Shown: piece by piece, positions 36,412 through 45,690 of the stretch
Position numbering within the stretch: the stretch's first letter is position 1
Layout of the letters: each line of letters begins with the position of its first letter
Source: Mastigocoleus testarum BC008
Lineage (GTDB): Bacteria; Cyanobacteriota; Cyanobacteriia; Cyanobacteriales; Nostocaceae
Length of the DNA: 64,000 bases
Reading direction: 5' to 3'
Assembly (NCBI RefSeq): GCF_001456025.1
Contig: NZ_LMTZ01000013.1
Coordinates: forward strand, 1-64,000
Translations under genes and position numbers: made by a program
The notes under the pieces: model-generated
Seen by the model: only the letters and a program-made list of their open reading frames with translations
Told to the model about the DNA's origin: nothing
The model's database searches: none

Positions 36412-36780
36412 GTGTCAGATTATTCTTTTGAGCAATTGGTAAGACAATTATTTGAAGCTACTAAGCAGGTTGATATAGCTTTAGATGAACTTAAAAGCGC
36501 TGCTGCTAGTATTGAAGAGAAATACGAACCACGTACAGAATTTAACCGCTGGCGTAAATCTCATGAAGGAAAACTCTGGAAACAGCAACAATATAAGATT
36601 CAGAAAGGACTTTGTGCTATTTGTCGCCAGCCAATTGAATTTAAAGGCTCTCATATTGACCACAAACAGCCGTTGAGCAAGTATCCTCAATTAGCTTTAG
36701 AGCCAAAAAATCTGAGAATTACCTGTCCGGACTGCAACGTATCCAAAGGTAGTAAATATACTAATTACAACTTGGGGTAA
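36412..36780 (+). CDS. HNH endonuclease
   Basis: This 122-residue protein starts at GTG. Residues 5-42 are the helical segment shared with the preceding gene product. The HNH domain lies at residues 60-118: CAICRQPI, then HIDHKQPLSKYP, NLRITCPDCNVSKGSK; the histidine pair and asparagine form the metal site and the two CxxC pairs hold zinc. HNH nucleases nick or cut DNA and occur in homing, phage, restriction and anti-phage systems. The gene has no adjacent intron, phage or modification gene. Confidence 0.8.
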   Translation: MSDYSFEQLVRQLFEATKQVDIALDELKSAAASIEEKYEPRTEFNRWRKSHEGKLWKQQQYKIQKGLCAICRQPIEFKGSHIDHKQPLSKYPQLALEPKNLRITCPDCNVSKGSKYTNYNLG

Positions 36781-36917
36781 TTCTTTTCATTGTATTAATC
36801 TAACTTTTTTGAGAGGTTTCCTATTCTCTGGGTTAGGGACTTTATAAGCTTTATCTTCTAATATAACTATATGTAAATTATTTTATTTATATTCTTTCTC
36901 GGCAAATTCGGGAATTA

Positions 36918-38123
36918 ATGAAAAATTACTATTTTTTTCGCCGTTTCACCTTAGCTATTATCACTTCATTATTTACTTTAAGTTTTGAGATTACTAGTGT
37001 AGATTCTGTTAATGCTCAAGACAGTGAAGTAACTTCAAATACTCAAGAACAAGATTGTTCTATTCCTCCTCGATTCGCAGCAGGAAAACTTAGAATTGCA
37101 GTTGCTGATTTTAAATTTAGTGCTACAGCTCTAAACCTAAATAATGATAAAAATTTTTATGACTATCAAGACGAAGTAACAAGAATTAGTGACATCATAG
37201 CCAGTTACTTAGCTAGAGACAATAATTTTACAGTAGTTGAAAGAACTCAAATGAAAGAACTTTATGAGGAGGGAAAATTATGTAAAATTCGTCAAAAATT
37301 TGGTGTCGAAGCTATAATTATTGGATCTATAACTCAATTTAATATTACTAAGAGGAAATCTGGGGGAGGATTTCTTGGTTTTGGTAAGGCAACTACTAAC
37401 AAAAATGCTGATGTTGAATTGAATGTCAGGATTATTAATACTGCTACAAGTGAAATAGTCAATACCTTTGTAGAAGTTGGTAATAGTAATTACTCAGAAA
37501 GTAATTTAGAAGTACCTAGAGTAAGTGTAGAAGTTAGAAATGATAATGATTATACAAATAAAATAACTCGCGATGATGATTATTCCAGGAATATTTCCGA
37601 TAAAACAGGTACGGAATTCGTATTAAAATTAAATACTAGTGATAAAGAGAAAATTAGTTATTCTTCAACGGAAAATGAAGACATTTTGATTAATTCAGCA
37701 ACGAAGAAAGCTATCGATGGAATTGTTACGATATTAAACGCAAATTATCACAAATTTGTATCTGATATAAGAAAAGTAGATAGTAATTATACTCGCGTTG
37801 CTGGTATTTTCGGAAAAAATTATGTTGTCCTCAATCATGGGAAATCATATGGTTATAAGAAAGGAATGAAGTTTGTAATCAAAGAAATAACTAAAAAAAT
37901 TGTAGATCCACAAACTAAAGAAGTTATTCGTATATTTACCTTACCTATTGCTCATATTGAACTTATTGATGTGGACAGTAAGTCGAGTCTTGCTAAGATT
38001 CTTCCTAATAATACAAGCCAGATTATCTGGAGTGAGGAAATTAGAAAGCAAATTGAGCAAGGAAATATTATTGCTAAGCCTATTAACTATATAGATTTCT
38101 TCCCTAAGGATAGGAAATTATGA
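36918..38123 (+). CDS. CsgG/curli-assembly-like exported protein
   Basis: This 401-residue protein has a signal peptide (FTLAIITSLFTLSFEI, cleavage near NAQ). Residues about 58-180 match the CsgG/FlgO core: AVADFKFSATAL, then SDIIASYLARDNNFTVVERTQMKEL, FGVEAIIIGSITQFNI and a strand-turn with VELNVRIINTATSEIV. CsgG forms secretion pores in the outer membrane of curli producers, but many relatives are merely envelope proteins of unknown role. No lipoprotein cysteine is present. A Gly-rich loop SGGGFLGFGKA is notable. No curli genes are adjacent. Confidence 0.75.
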   Translation: MKNYYFFRRFTLAIITSLFTLSFEITSVDSVNAQDSEVTSNTQEQDCSIPPRFAAGKLRIAVADFKFSATALNLNNDKNFYDYQDEVTRISDIIASYLARDNNFTVVERTQMKELYEEGKLCKIRQKFGVEAIIIGSITQFNITKRKSGGGFLGFGKATTNKNADVELNVRIINTATSEIVNTFVEVGNSNYSESNLEVPRVSVEVRNDNDYTNKITRDDDYSRNISDKTGTEFVLKLNTSDKEKISYSSTENEDILINSATKKAIDGIVTILNANYHKFVSDIRKVDSNYTRVAGIFGKNYVVLNHGKSYGYKKGMKFVIKEITKKIVDPQTKEVIRIFTLPIAHIELIDVDSKSSLAKILPNNTSQIIWSEEIRKQIEQGNIIAKPINYIDFFPKDRKL

Positions 38124-38642
38124 GATAACATCGCCTCCTGTACTAAATCTTGGGCGAGTTATTGATTTCTCAACATATTCAAAGCAATACCTTTAGCCAT
38201 TGATTGGTAATGTTTAATCAAACAGCTAAATACTTTTTTATCGCCGAAACGCGCTCTGCTAACTAGCTCTGTATCTGTTATGTTCTCATTGTTATTCGCT
38301 TTCACCACATCACTGTTATTCGCTTTCACCACAACTGTTACTTTCGACGCTGCTAATTGATAGTGGGGGAAGAGATAAAAAAGGTTACTTTTTTATTTAA
38401 TTCTGCATAAGTCTAGTACTCGCGATCGCAATTTCAATACTTGAAAATATGAAAATCGAACAAACTGGTAAATTAATTTTCGCAATGCTATGAGCTAAAC
38501 CCAAACACCCTATTAGAAGACTTAGTAGAAATTGTGGAAACTACTACCTCAGACCAGTGTTACTCTAATGCTTTTAGTTGATTGATTTTCTCTGAAAAAG
38601 AATTAATTTAAGAACAGCAATTAACACAAGGAAAGCAATTAA
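38124..38642. other. Gap with a 24-bp duplication and a possible gene relic
   Basis: GTTATTCGCTTTCACCACA is present twice (38290 and 38314). Farther right, at about 38491-38580, an in-frame stretch without start reads ELNPNTLLEDLVEIVETTTS and ends in TGA, which may be a fragment of a decayed gene. A HIP1 site lies at 38421. No intact gene is seen. Confidence 0.4.
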
Positions 38643-38798
38643 ATGAGCTACCAAACAACATTAGGATGGTCGCTACTAAGTTCTGGAATGACTACGCTTT
38701 TACTGAAGGTTCTTCCTGGTGACTCTCTTTGGTGGGGAGTCTCTCTACTAATCTTTGGGGCTATTGCTCTTTTTATACGCAAAGGTGTGACTGAATAA
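38643..38798 (+). CDS. Small hydrophobic protein (51 aa)
   Basis: An ATG with AAGGAAAG nine bases upstream opens a 51-codon frame: MSYQTTLGWSLLSSGMTTLL..., with two hydrophobic stretches, the second being SLWWGVSLLIFGAIALFI and followed by basic RKGVTE. It looks like a small membrane protein with its C-terminus in the cytoplasm. I recognise no family, and a random open frame cannot be excluded. Confidence 0.45.
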   Translation: MSYQTTLGWSLLSSGMTTLLLKVLPGDSLWWGVSLLIFGAIALFIRKGVTE

Positions 38799-39030
38799 AG
38801 ATAATAATTATTTACTGTTTTGTAGTGTAAATACTTAAAGAGCCAAGCTAACTAGTTTTGAATCTGTTCTGCTTCTAATCCGGGATTTATTACAATTTTG
38901 TATTTAACAGTACATTTTGAAACTCTGGTTTAATTTGGCTCCTAGCTGGAAAATAGTTGCAAAAGTACTCAAGATGTCAGACCTGCGTTTGAATCTTGGC
39001 TGTGAGATTAGATAAGGATAACAGTGGCGT

Positions 39031-40650
39031 TCAAATAAACATCGAATTAAAACAACATTCTAAAAATCTTTGGGGGATTTCCGGAGTCGCTCCCCAATGT
39101 AAGTGAACGTAAGATGCATGAAGATTTGCTGGAAAAACCCACCCCTCGTCACCTGTAAATTCTTCCAAATCGTACCGATAAGTTTGCCACAAAGATTTTT
39201 CGGGACTAACTCGCAGATGAGAGCGATGAAATTCATGTCCGCAAACAACTTTACCTTTAGATACTAAAATAGTGTCTTGCAAAGCTACAGCTCGACGATA
39301 TCCCAAACTTAAACGTTTATCCATCACAGTTGTAGTTGGTAACGCTCCCACCATCGACCAAGATTGACCTGCAAAATCAATAATTTGTTCGCATAGATAC
39401 ATCAATCCCCCACATTCGGCAATTGTTGGTATTCCCGAAAAAATAGCTGTTTTAACAGATAAAAGAACATCAACATTTGCTGCGAGCTGTGAAGCGAAAA
39501 CTTCCGGGAAACCACCCCCGAAATACATTCCCTGAATATTTTTAGGTAATTCAGTATCTTGTAACGGACTCCAGAAAACTAATTCTGCACCAAATTCCTC
39601 AAGTAATTCAATATTTTCTTGGTAGTAAAAATTAAAAGCTTTGTCCCAAGCGATTGCAACGCGCGGGGCGTTCTCAGCGTGCGTTGTGTTCAGCTTGCTG
39701 CGTTCAAACGCAATTTTGATTGGAGGATTGTTAAAAGCCCGCGCCTTAGGTTGATGTGGTAACTGGTAATCGGTAATTGGTAATTGGTCAAAAACAAAAT
39801 CTTCTGTTTTTTGTTCCCCCTTCTCCCTGGTCCCTTCTCCCTGCTCTCTTCTCCCTGTTCCCTTTCCTATTACCCGTTCCCCGTTACCTACCTCTAAAAG
39901 TGGTAATAATCTTTGCCAATCAAAGCAAGTTTCTCCCAAAAGAACAAGTTTTTCAATTAAAGTATCCATTTGGGGAAGTTCTGATGTAGGTATTAAACCC
40001 AGATGGCGATCAGGAATTGCGATGTTATCCTGTCTTCTTAGTATTCCAAAAATGGGAATTTGTAGCGGTTCGAGAGCATTTTTGAGTAAAGATAAGTGGC
40101 GATCGCTACCAACTCTATTTAAAATTAATCCGGCAATTTTTATACTTGGGTCAAAGCTGCAGTAACCGTAAACGATCGCCGCCACAGAACCAGATAAACG
40201 ACTGCAATCAATTACTAAAACTACGGGTAAATTTAGTAACTTAGCAATGTGGGCAGTACTAGCGAAGGATATGAATATTGGGGATTTGGTAAAAACCTCT
40301 TCCTTATTACCACTGTACCCTTCCTCCCCTATTTCATTAATTTTTTTGGAAAAAGGAGTTATTCGACCCACTCCATCAAATAAACCCATTACACCTTCAA
40401 CCAAGGCATAATTGACATCTTGAATATGACGAGCAAAACACTGTTTTACATATGTTTCTGAAGTTAATATTGGGTCTAAATTACGACAAGCACGTCCCGT
40501 CACATATTTGTGAAACATGGGGTCAATGTAGTCAGGACCGACCTTGAAAGATTGCACTTTGTTGTAGCGTTTGCATAAAAACGCCAACAGGGTGAGCGTA
40601 ATTGTTGTTTTGCCCACCCCGCTACGTTCTCCTGCAATAATTAAGGCCAT
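39031..40650 (-). CDS. cbiA: Cobyrinate a,c-diamide synthase
   Basis: CbiA/CobB amidates the a and c side chains of the corrin ring with ATP and glutamine in cobalamin synthesis. The N-terminal ATPase part shows GERSGVGKTTITLTLL and the substrate region GPDYIDPMFHKYVTGR; the glutamine amidotransferase part has AECGGLMYLCEQ with the nucleophile cysteine and the HEFHRSHL region. At 539 residues it is about 70 longer than usual. The excess lies in two blocks at residues about 253-298 (Gly/Glu/Arg-rich) and 313-332, both encoded by DNA of intergenic-repeat type. The frame is intact, so the enzyme may still be active. Confidence 0.92.
   Translation of the reverse strand: MALIIAGERSGVGKTTITLTLLAFLCKRYNKVQSFKVGPDYIDPMFHKYVTGRACRNLDPILTSETYVKQCFARHIQDVNYALVEGVMGLFDGVGRITPFSKKINEIGEEGYSGNKEEVFTKSPIFISFASTAHIAKLLNLPVVLVIDCSRLSGSVAAIVYGYCSFDPSIKIAGLILNRVGSDRHLSLLKNALEPLQIPIFGILRRQDNIAIPDRHLGLIPTSELPQMDTLIEKLVLLGETCFDWQRLLPLLEVGNGERVIGKGTGRREQGEGTREKGEQKTEDFVFDQLPITDYQLPHQPKARAFNNPPIKIAFERSKLNTTHAENAPRVAIAWDKAFNFYYQENIELLEEFGAELVFWSPLQDTELPKNIQGMYFGGGFPEVFASQLAANVDVLLSVKTAIFSGIPTIAECGGLMYLCEQIIDFAGQSWSMVGALPTTTVMDKRLSLGYRRAVALQDTILVSKGKVVCGHEFHRSHLRVSPEKSLWQTYRYDLEEFTGDEGWVFPANLHASYVHLHWGATPEIPQRFLECCFNSMFI
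39657..39712. repeat. GC-rich palindromic repeat module inside cbiA
   Basis: It shares CAGCTTGCTGCGTT (14 bp, inverted) and GCGTTCTCAGC (11 bp) with the intergenic element at 34192-34247. In the minus frame it gives 19-20 residues beginning FERSKLNTTHAEN. Confidence 0.7.
39757..39890. repeat. Heptamer repeat arrays inside cbiA
   Basis: ggtaactggtaatcggtaattggtaattgg followed by TTCCCCCTTCTCCCTGGTCCC units, the typical intergenic arrays seen elsewhere in this window (for example 4098-4235), here read in frame as about 46 residues. Confidence 0.8.
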
Positions 40651-40778
40651 AAGTCAGAAAATTAGGAATTATAAGTTATGAATCATGAATTATAAAACTT
40701 ACTGATGTTTTTACCCACAATTCATTATTTTTTAACTTTTCACTCCCAACTAATGGCTTATTGATTGGTGACTTGTGA

Positions 40779-42137
40779 CTACGAATTTGCCAGTTTAAGC
40801 ATTTTGACTGTAAGTGCAAGGCTTTCTTCAAATAGCGCCTCACGACCCCAACGTTGCACTTGCTTGGAAAGCAGGGATTCTGCTTTTTGTTCTGAAAGTG
40901 AAGTTACCTGCTGGAATACACCGGTAGATTGGGCACCACCTTGGGTTTCCATACGCATACAACCGCCAGTTTCAGAGCAAATTAATGTACCGCAATTTGC
41001 CTTTGGATTAGTAGAATCCAGACGAATAGCAATTAAGTCCCCGACAATATCACCAATATCAGCGACAGGAACCCCTGCTAGCTCAGCTTCTATCGGTCTT
41101 TGGTCAGGTGCTAGTAGCTTGACTTTTGTAATGTTATAGTCACCTAATTCTTTTTGATAAGCAACAGGACGCCAGTTTAAGCGACTTGCTAACCAACCTA
41201 AAAATAGTAGGGCTTGGGTAGGATTACCTTTTTCGTAATCAATGTTCACTTTATCAATTTCTGTGATAGCACCACGGCGCTGGGGTGGGTCATATGCTTC
41301 TGCTGTTAGTTCCTGCCAACCTGAAATGCGTCCCCAGTTAAGATCGGCTAAAGGAATTTCTTTTTCTACTAATTCTTGCAGACTGAGTAAGTCAGAATCT
41401 GGTTTATTAAAGTTGCAAGAATCAACAATGACGTTATCGCAAAAATCCCCGAGTCGTTTAAATAATTGGTTATTTGGATCGGGAGTTGCTTTCCACCAGA
41501 GAAACTTAGGTAAGCCACCAATCAATAATTCTGGAATCATCCCGCCAACACGTTCTAAAGCTGCTGCTGTACCTGTGATGGTAATATATTCGCAACATAC
41601 TAAAGTACTTGATGATTGCTTTTGAATGGGACAATAAGCAGAAACTTGTGCCTTAACACCCGTATCTTCTCCAGCTAAAGGAATTAAGCTGATAATCCGA
41701 CAAGGATTACGCAAAGCAATTTCATCAGCAATTCTGGGACTACTAGCATTAGGAGAATAAGATTCTTGACCAGAAGTGTTCTTATTTCTGTGACTTAATT
41801 CTTCACGAAGTCGTTCAAGAGTTGCTGAATTTGCCTTACCAGTACGTTCTAGTCCAAATGCTTTTTGGGCATCTCGTAGGGCGGAAATCATTTGTGGTCC
41901 GAAAATTCCGTCAATGGGACCGTTATAAAATCCTAAATTCGCCAACAAATATTGAGTTTCCTCTGGTTCGTAAACCATCAGAGTAAAGGTTGTGGCTCGT
42001 GTAGCCGCAGGTAAAGCTCCGTCTTCGCCAGCAATACCGTAACTTTGCCAAATTTGGTTAAGTTCCGTTTCAATTTCTGTTAGCGAAACATCTTTCGGAG
42101 CCTGAAGTGAAAAAACTGTAGGAGCTTGAACAGTCAT
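40779..42137 (-). CDS. opcA: Glucose-6-phosphate dehydrogenase assembly protein OpcA
   Basis: OpcA activates the glucose-6-phosphate dehydrogenase encoded by zwf in response to redox state in cyanobacteria, so it governs the dark and heterocyst NADPH supply. The 452-residue sequence has a peptidoglycan-binding-like helical block at residues about 60-110 (LLANLGFYNGPIDGIFGPQM) seen in cyanobacterial OpcA, then the OpcA domain with LIPLAGEDTGVKAQVSAYCP and LGWLASRLNWRP. Several cysteines, including CSETGGCMRM, are near the C-terminus and are candidates for thioredoxin control. It is located 260 bp after zwf on the same strand. Confidence 0.95.
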   Translation of the reverse strand: MTVQAPTVFSLQAPKDVSLTEIETELNQIWQSYGIAGEDGALPAATRATTFTLMVYEPEETQYLLANLGFYNGPIDGIFGPQMISALRDAQKAFGLERTGKANSATLERLREELSHRNKNTSGQESYSPNASSPRIADEIALRNPCRIISLIPLAGEDTGVKAQVSAYCPIQKQSSSTLVCCEYITITGTAAALERVGGMIPELLIGGLPKFLWWKATPDPNNQLFKRLGDFCDNVIVDSCNFNKPDSDLLSLQELVEKEIPLADLNWGRISGWQELTAEAYDPPQRRGAITEIDKVNIDYEKGNPTQALLFLGWLASRLNWRPVAYQKELGDYNITKVKLLAPDQRPIEAELAGVPVADIGDIVGDLIAIRLDSTNPKANCGTLICSETGGCMRMETQGGAQSTGVFQQVTSLSEQKAESLLSKQVQRWGREALFEESLALTVKMLKLANS

Positions 42138-42184
42138 AATAGGTTTGAGTTTGAGTTTGATTTTTAATTTTTGGGTTTTATTTA

Positions 42185-42395
42185 GAGGAGACAGGAGTCA
42201 GGAGTTGGGAGTTAGGATTTAGGAGTAAAAAGTGAGAATTCCGAAGGAATTGTCTGATTCTACTTGTACTTACGTTGCTCTAGGTTTTGTTTGGTTTGTG
42301 TCCTTATCCTGTAAGATATACAGAGCGTCCTTACAATGCTCCAAGGCAAAACCCCAGCAAAATTATTCCTCCTGTCTCCTGACTTCTGAATTCTG
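42185..42395. repeat. GGAGTCAGGAGTT arrays between zwf and opcA
   Basis: At 42187-42225 repeats of aggagtcaggagttgggagttagg; at 42368-42388 inverse CTCCTGACTTCTG units. They are another of the short tandem arrays in the window. Confidence 0.7.
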
Positions 42396-42396
42396 T

Positions 42397-43926
42397 TTAA
42401 AGTCGCCGCCAGCGACGACCATCTTGGTTAATGAGAAATTCTGCTTCTACTGGTCCCCAAGTACCAGCTTCATACTGGGGAACAATTTTTGGATCTGCAG
42501 GTGCATCCCAAGCACTTAAAGCAGGGGTAACAACCTGCCAAGCCGCTTCTACCTCATCTCCCCGAGTGAAAAGTGTTTGATCGCCCATCATGCAATCAAG
42601 GAATAAGCGATCGTAGGCATCAGATTTGGCTTCTATACCAAAGGAGCCATAACTAAAGTCCATATCAACAGAACGGGTGCGGAAGTCTCCCCCCGGCATT
42701 TTTACATCAAATCTCAAGGAAATACCTTCATTGGGCTGCATTCGCATTGCCAAAATATTGGCACTTCTCTGTTGCGCAGCTGATTGAAACATCCGAGAAG
42801 GTACTTCGCGGAAATGGATGGATATCTCGCTGACTTTTTTGGGCATTCTCTTCCCAGTTCGCAGATAAAAAGGAACTCCTTGCCAGCGCCAGTTATTAAC
42901 AGCAAACTTCATTGCAACAAATGTCGGATTGACAGAATTTGAGTCAACTCCTGGTTCTGTTCTATATCCGGGAACTTGCTCTCCTTTCATCCAACCGGCA
43001 CTATATTGACCCCGTATTGATGAAGATCCCAAGTTTTGTATGTTCGCCAATTGAGTTGCTTGGAGAACTTTAACTTTTTCTGTACGAATACTGTCAGCAT
43101 CCATCGAGTTGGGAGCTTCCATTGCTGTTAAACAGAAAAGTTGCATCAGGTGATTTTGCAACATATCCCGCAGTGCCCCGGAAGTTTCATAATAGCCAGC
43201 GCGGTCTTCAACACCTACGGTTTCTGCTACAGTAATTTGGACGTGGTCAACAAATTGACGATTCCATAGGGGTTCAAAAATCGCATTAGCAAACCGAAAA
43301 ACTAGCAAGTTTTGAACGGTTTCTTTACCTAAGTAGTGGTCAATTCGATATACCTGGTCTTCTTGACATACTTTTTGCACTACTCGGTTGAGGCTTTGAG
43401 CAGAAGCTAAATCGCGACCAAAGGGTTTTTCAATTACTAGACGATGCTTGTAGGGATCTTTAATCATTCCCGCGGCACCTAATTGCTTAATTGCCTCAGG
43501 GAAAAATTTTGGTGCGACGGAGAGGTAAAACATCCTGTTACCTCGAGTACCCCGTTTCTCATCTAATTCACTTAATAGTGTGTTCAGTTTTTGGTAACTT
43601 TCAGGGTGATCTATATTACCAGAACAGTAGAATAAACCTTGGGAGAAACTTTCCCACATTTCCTCTAATGGAACGTCACTATGAGCTTCTTCCATACCTT
43701 TGCGCATTTGTTCGCGGAAGTACTCGTGGCTCCAATCTCGACGTGCAACACCAACAATTGTGGTTTCTCCTGGAATGCGCCGTTCCCTTCTTAACTTATA
43801 AAGCGCTGGCACTAATTTACGCCAAGTCAGGTCTCCGGAAGCACCAAAAATAACGATGATTTGGGGTTCGGCCATTCCTTGCTGTTGTAAACCGACCCGT
43901 AAGGGATTTTCTAACAGACTAACCAT
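42397..43926 (-). CDS. zwf: Glucose-6-phosphate 1-dehydrogenase
   Basis: Zwf oxidises glucose-6-phosphate to 6-phosphogluconolactone with NADP in the first step of the oxidative pentose phosphate pathway. The 509-residue protein has the dinucleotide loop [11 protein letters not shown] (residues 28-38) and the active-site motif RIDHYLGKE near residue 200, and a C-terminal domain ending DGRRWRRL. The sequence order fbp, zwf, opcA on the minus strand matches other cyanobacteria except that tal, usually between fbp and zwf in Nostocales, is missing. Start ATG at 43926 has no clear ribosome-binding site. Confidence 0.97.
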   Translation of the reverse strand: MVSLLENPLRVGLQQQGMAEPQIIVIFGASGDLTWRKLVPALYKLRRERRIPGETTIVGVARRDWSHEYFREQMRKGMEEAHSDVPLEEMWESFSQGLFYCSGNIDHPESYQKLNTLLSELDEKRGTRGNRMFYLSVAPKFFPEAIKQLGAAGMIKDPYKHRLVIEKPFGRDLASAQSLNRVVQKVCQEDQVYRIDHYLGKETVQNLLVFRFANAIFEPLWNRQFVDHVQITVAETVGVEDRAGYYETSGALRDMLQNHLMQLFCLTAMEAPNSMDADSIRTEKVKVLQATQLANIQNLGSSSIRGQYSAGWMKGEQVPGYRTEPGVDSNSVNPTFVAMKFAVNNWRWQGVPFYLRTGKRMPKKVSEISIHFREVPSRMFQSAAQQRSANILAMRMQPNEGISLRFDVKMPGGDFRTRSVDMDFSYGSFGIEAKSDAYDRLFLDCMMGDQTLFTRGDEVEAAWQVVTPALSAWDAPADPKIVPQYEAGTWGPVEAEFLINQDGRRWRRL

Positions 43927-44640
43927 AGCAATTTCGTTTTGATGAGATTTGTTGTGGTAAGGGAATTGTGGACTGAGATTTTTGCGATAACCCGGTCAGG
44001 GATGTGCGAAACGATCAGGGATCGGGGTTACCGCAAGTGCGGCTAGACTGATGCCTTTTTGCGCTAATGATTATGCATATTCACAAAGGGGGCATAAAAA
44101 TAGACACACAATTTTCTATAAAGTCATATGGGGACTAGGAAGTGGGAATTAGAAGTTGGAAATTTGTATTCCATTTCTCCTTTCTCAAGCAGATATCAAA
44201 ACTCAGAAGCATCAAAAAATCACAGGGTGTCTATGAGGATATAAATACCAGTAAGCTATTGATTAACTTGCCAACCGTTTCTACTCAAGTTTGCTGGTGG
44301 TTCATAACATAGCAGCCATTTTTGCGAAAATCTTAGATGAGGGTAAGACATACTTGATTAAGTAGGGCTTTGCGGCGCTAGCTTACTATTTGTTCGCCTT
44401 ATTAGATGTAATTCCACAAATGTCTTAATTTTTCAGCAGTTTCTAGAGTAAATCCCACCAGAGTAAGTAGTGTAGTGTTGTTCATCTACTTATTCCATAG
44501 AGGAAGTATTTCCTGTTTTGCCATGGATAATTTTTGTGAAATTTTATACAAATTGAGCTTACTGCTGGTAATGAATTTCCATTTTTCTAGCATCAATTAC
44601 CCAGCACCGGTTCCCAAAGTCAGGCTATAGCAATCCCAAT
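43927..44640. other. Non-coding gap between fbp and zwf, without tal
   Basis: 714 bp, no gene on either strand. It has GC-rich sequence next to the zwf start (43980-44060, with the pair CGATCAGGGAT / GTCAGGGATGT) and AT-rich sequence thereafter. The zwf promoter is expected here, but no NtcA-type GTA-N8-TAC site was found by eye. Confidence 0.5.
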
Positions 44641-45690
44641 TCAGTGGCCATTTTGGATAAAGGATTCCACTTTGGCAACATCTTGCTTGCTACCAATAAT
44701 CAGTGGGGTACGTTGGTGTAATTTGGAAGGTACCACATCTAATATATTTTGATGCCCTGTAGTTGCCTTACCTCCCGCTTGCTCGATCAAAAAAGCTAAA
44801 GGAGCTGACTCATAAAGCAAACGTAACTTACCTTCCGGCTTTGGTAACGTTCCGGGATATAGAAATACACCACCCTGCAACAAAATTCTATGAATGTCGC
44901 TCACCATTGCTCCACTGTACCGTGCTGTATAACCTTCCGTACGATGAACATAGCGAACATATTCCCGAATTGGTTCATTCCACTGCCAAAAATTACCTTC
45001 ATTGACACTATATACGGGACCATGAACCGGAATCTGAATGTTTTCTTCTGTGAGAATAAATTCCCCTAAGCTTGGATCGAGGGTGAATGAGTGAACCCCT
45101 TTCCCCATGGTATACACCAGCATTGTACTTGGACCATAAAGGATATACCCTGCAGCAATTTGCTTGTGTCCAGGTGCCAATAAATCTTTAGCATCACCAT
45201 CAAGGTCATCACCTTCTTGTTTGCGAATCGCAAAAATCGAGCCCAAACTGAGATTAGTATCGGTATTTGAAGAACCATCAATTGGATCGTACAGCAAACT
45301 ATAGCGGCCAATGGGACAATTCTCAGGAATATAGTATGGTTTATCCATTTCCTCAGAAGCTAAGCGGCATACTAAACCACTTTGCTTAAATACGGAAATA
45401 AACACATCATTAGCATAGACATCCATCTTTTTGACAGATTCTCCCTGCACATTGACTTCACCAGTGAATCCCAAAACACCTTCCATTAACCCAGCATGAC
45501 TCATACGACGTGCAATTAGTTTTCCTGCTAGGGCTATTCGATTCATCAGGGCGCTCAAGTCTTGCGCCTCTGGGGAAAAATTCTGAAATTGTTGTAAAAC
45601 ATGACGTGACAAAGTTGTACAGTCGCGGTCTAAACTTTTATCTGTACCTTTATCCATTGATGACTCCAAAGATTCTGCTGCTTTAGTCAT
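44641..45690 (-). CDS. fbp: Class I fructose-1,6-bisphosphatase
   Basis: This enzyme hydrolyses fructose-1,6-bisphosphate in the Calvin cycle and gluconeogenesis and, with zwf/opcA, supports cyclic oxidation of sugars in the dark. The 349-residue class I type shows the metal site [14 protein letters not shown], the substrate loop [13 protein letters not shown] and the end region [14 protein letters not shown]. Start at 45690 has GAGG eight bases upstream. It heads a cluster fbp-zwf-opcA. Confidence 0.97.
   Translation of the reverse strand: MTKAAESLESSMDKGTDKSLDRDCTTLSRHVLQQFQNFSPEAQDLSALMNRIALAGKLIARRMSHAGLMEGVLGFTGEVNVQGESVKKMDVYANDVFISVFKQSGLVCRLASEEMDKPYYIPENCPIGRYSLLYDPIDGSSNTDTNLSLGSIFAIRKQEGDDLDGDAKDLLAPGHKQIAAGYILYGPSTMLVYTMGKGVHSFTLDPSLGEFILTEENIQIPVHGPVYSVNEGNFWQWNEPIREYVRYVHRTEGYTARYSGAMVSDIHRILLQGGVFLYPGTLPKPEGKLRLLYESAPLAFLIEQAGGKATTGHQNILDVVPSKLHQRTPLIIGSKQDVAKVESFIQNGH

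Noticed and set aside
39757..39890. CRISPR array in the repeat tracts
   Set aside because: The units are 7-16 bp without uniform spacers, and no cas gene is present. The same holds for the arrays at 4098, 20235, 26945, 28083 and 60158.
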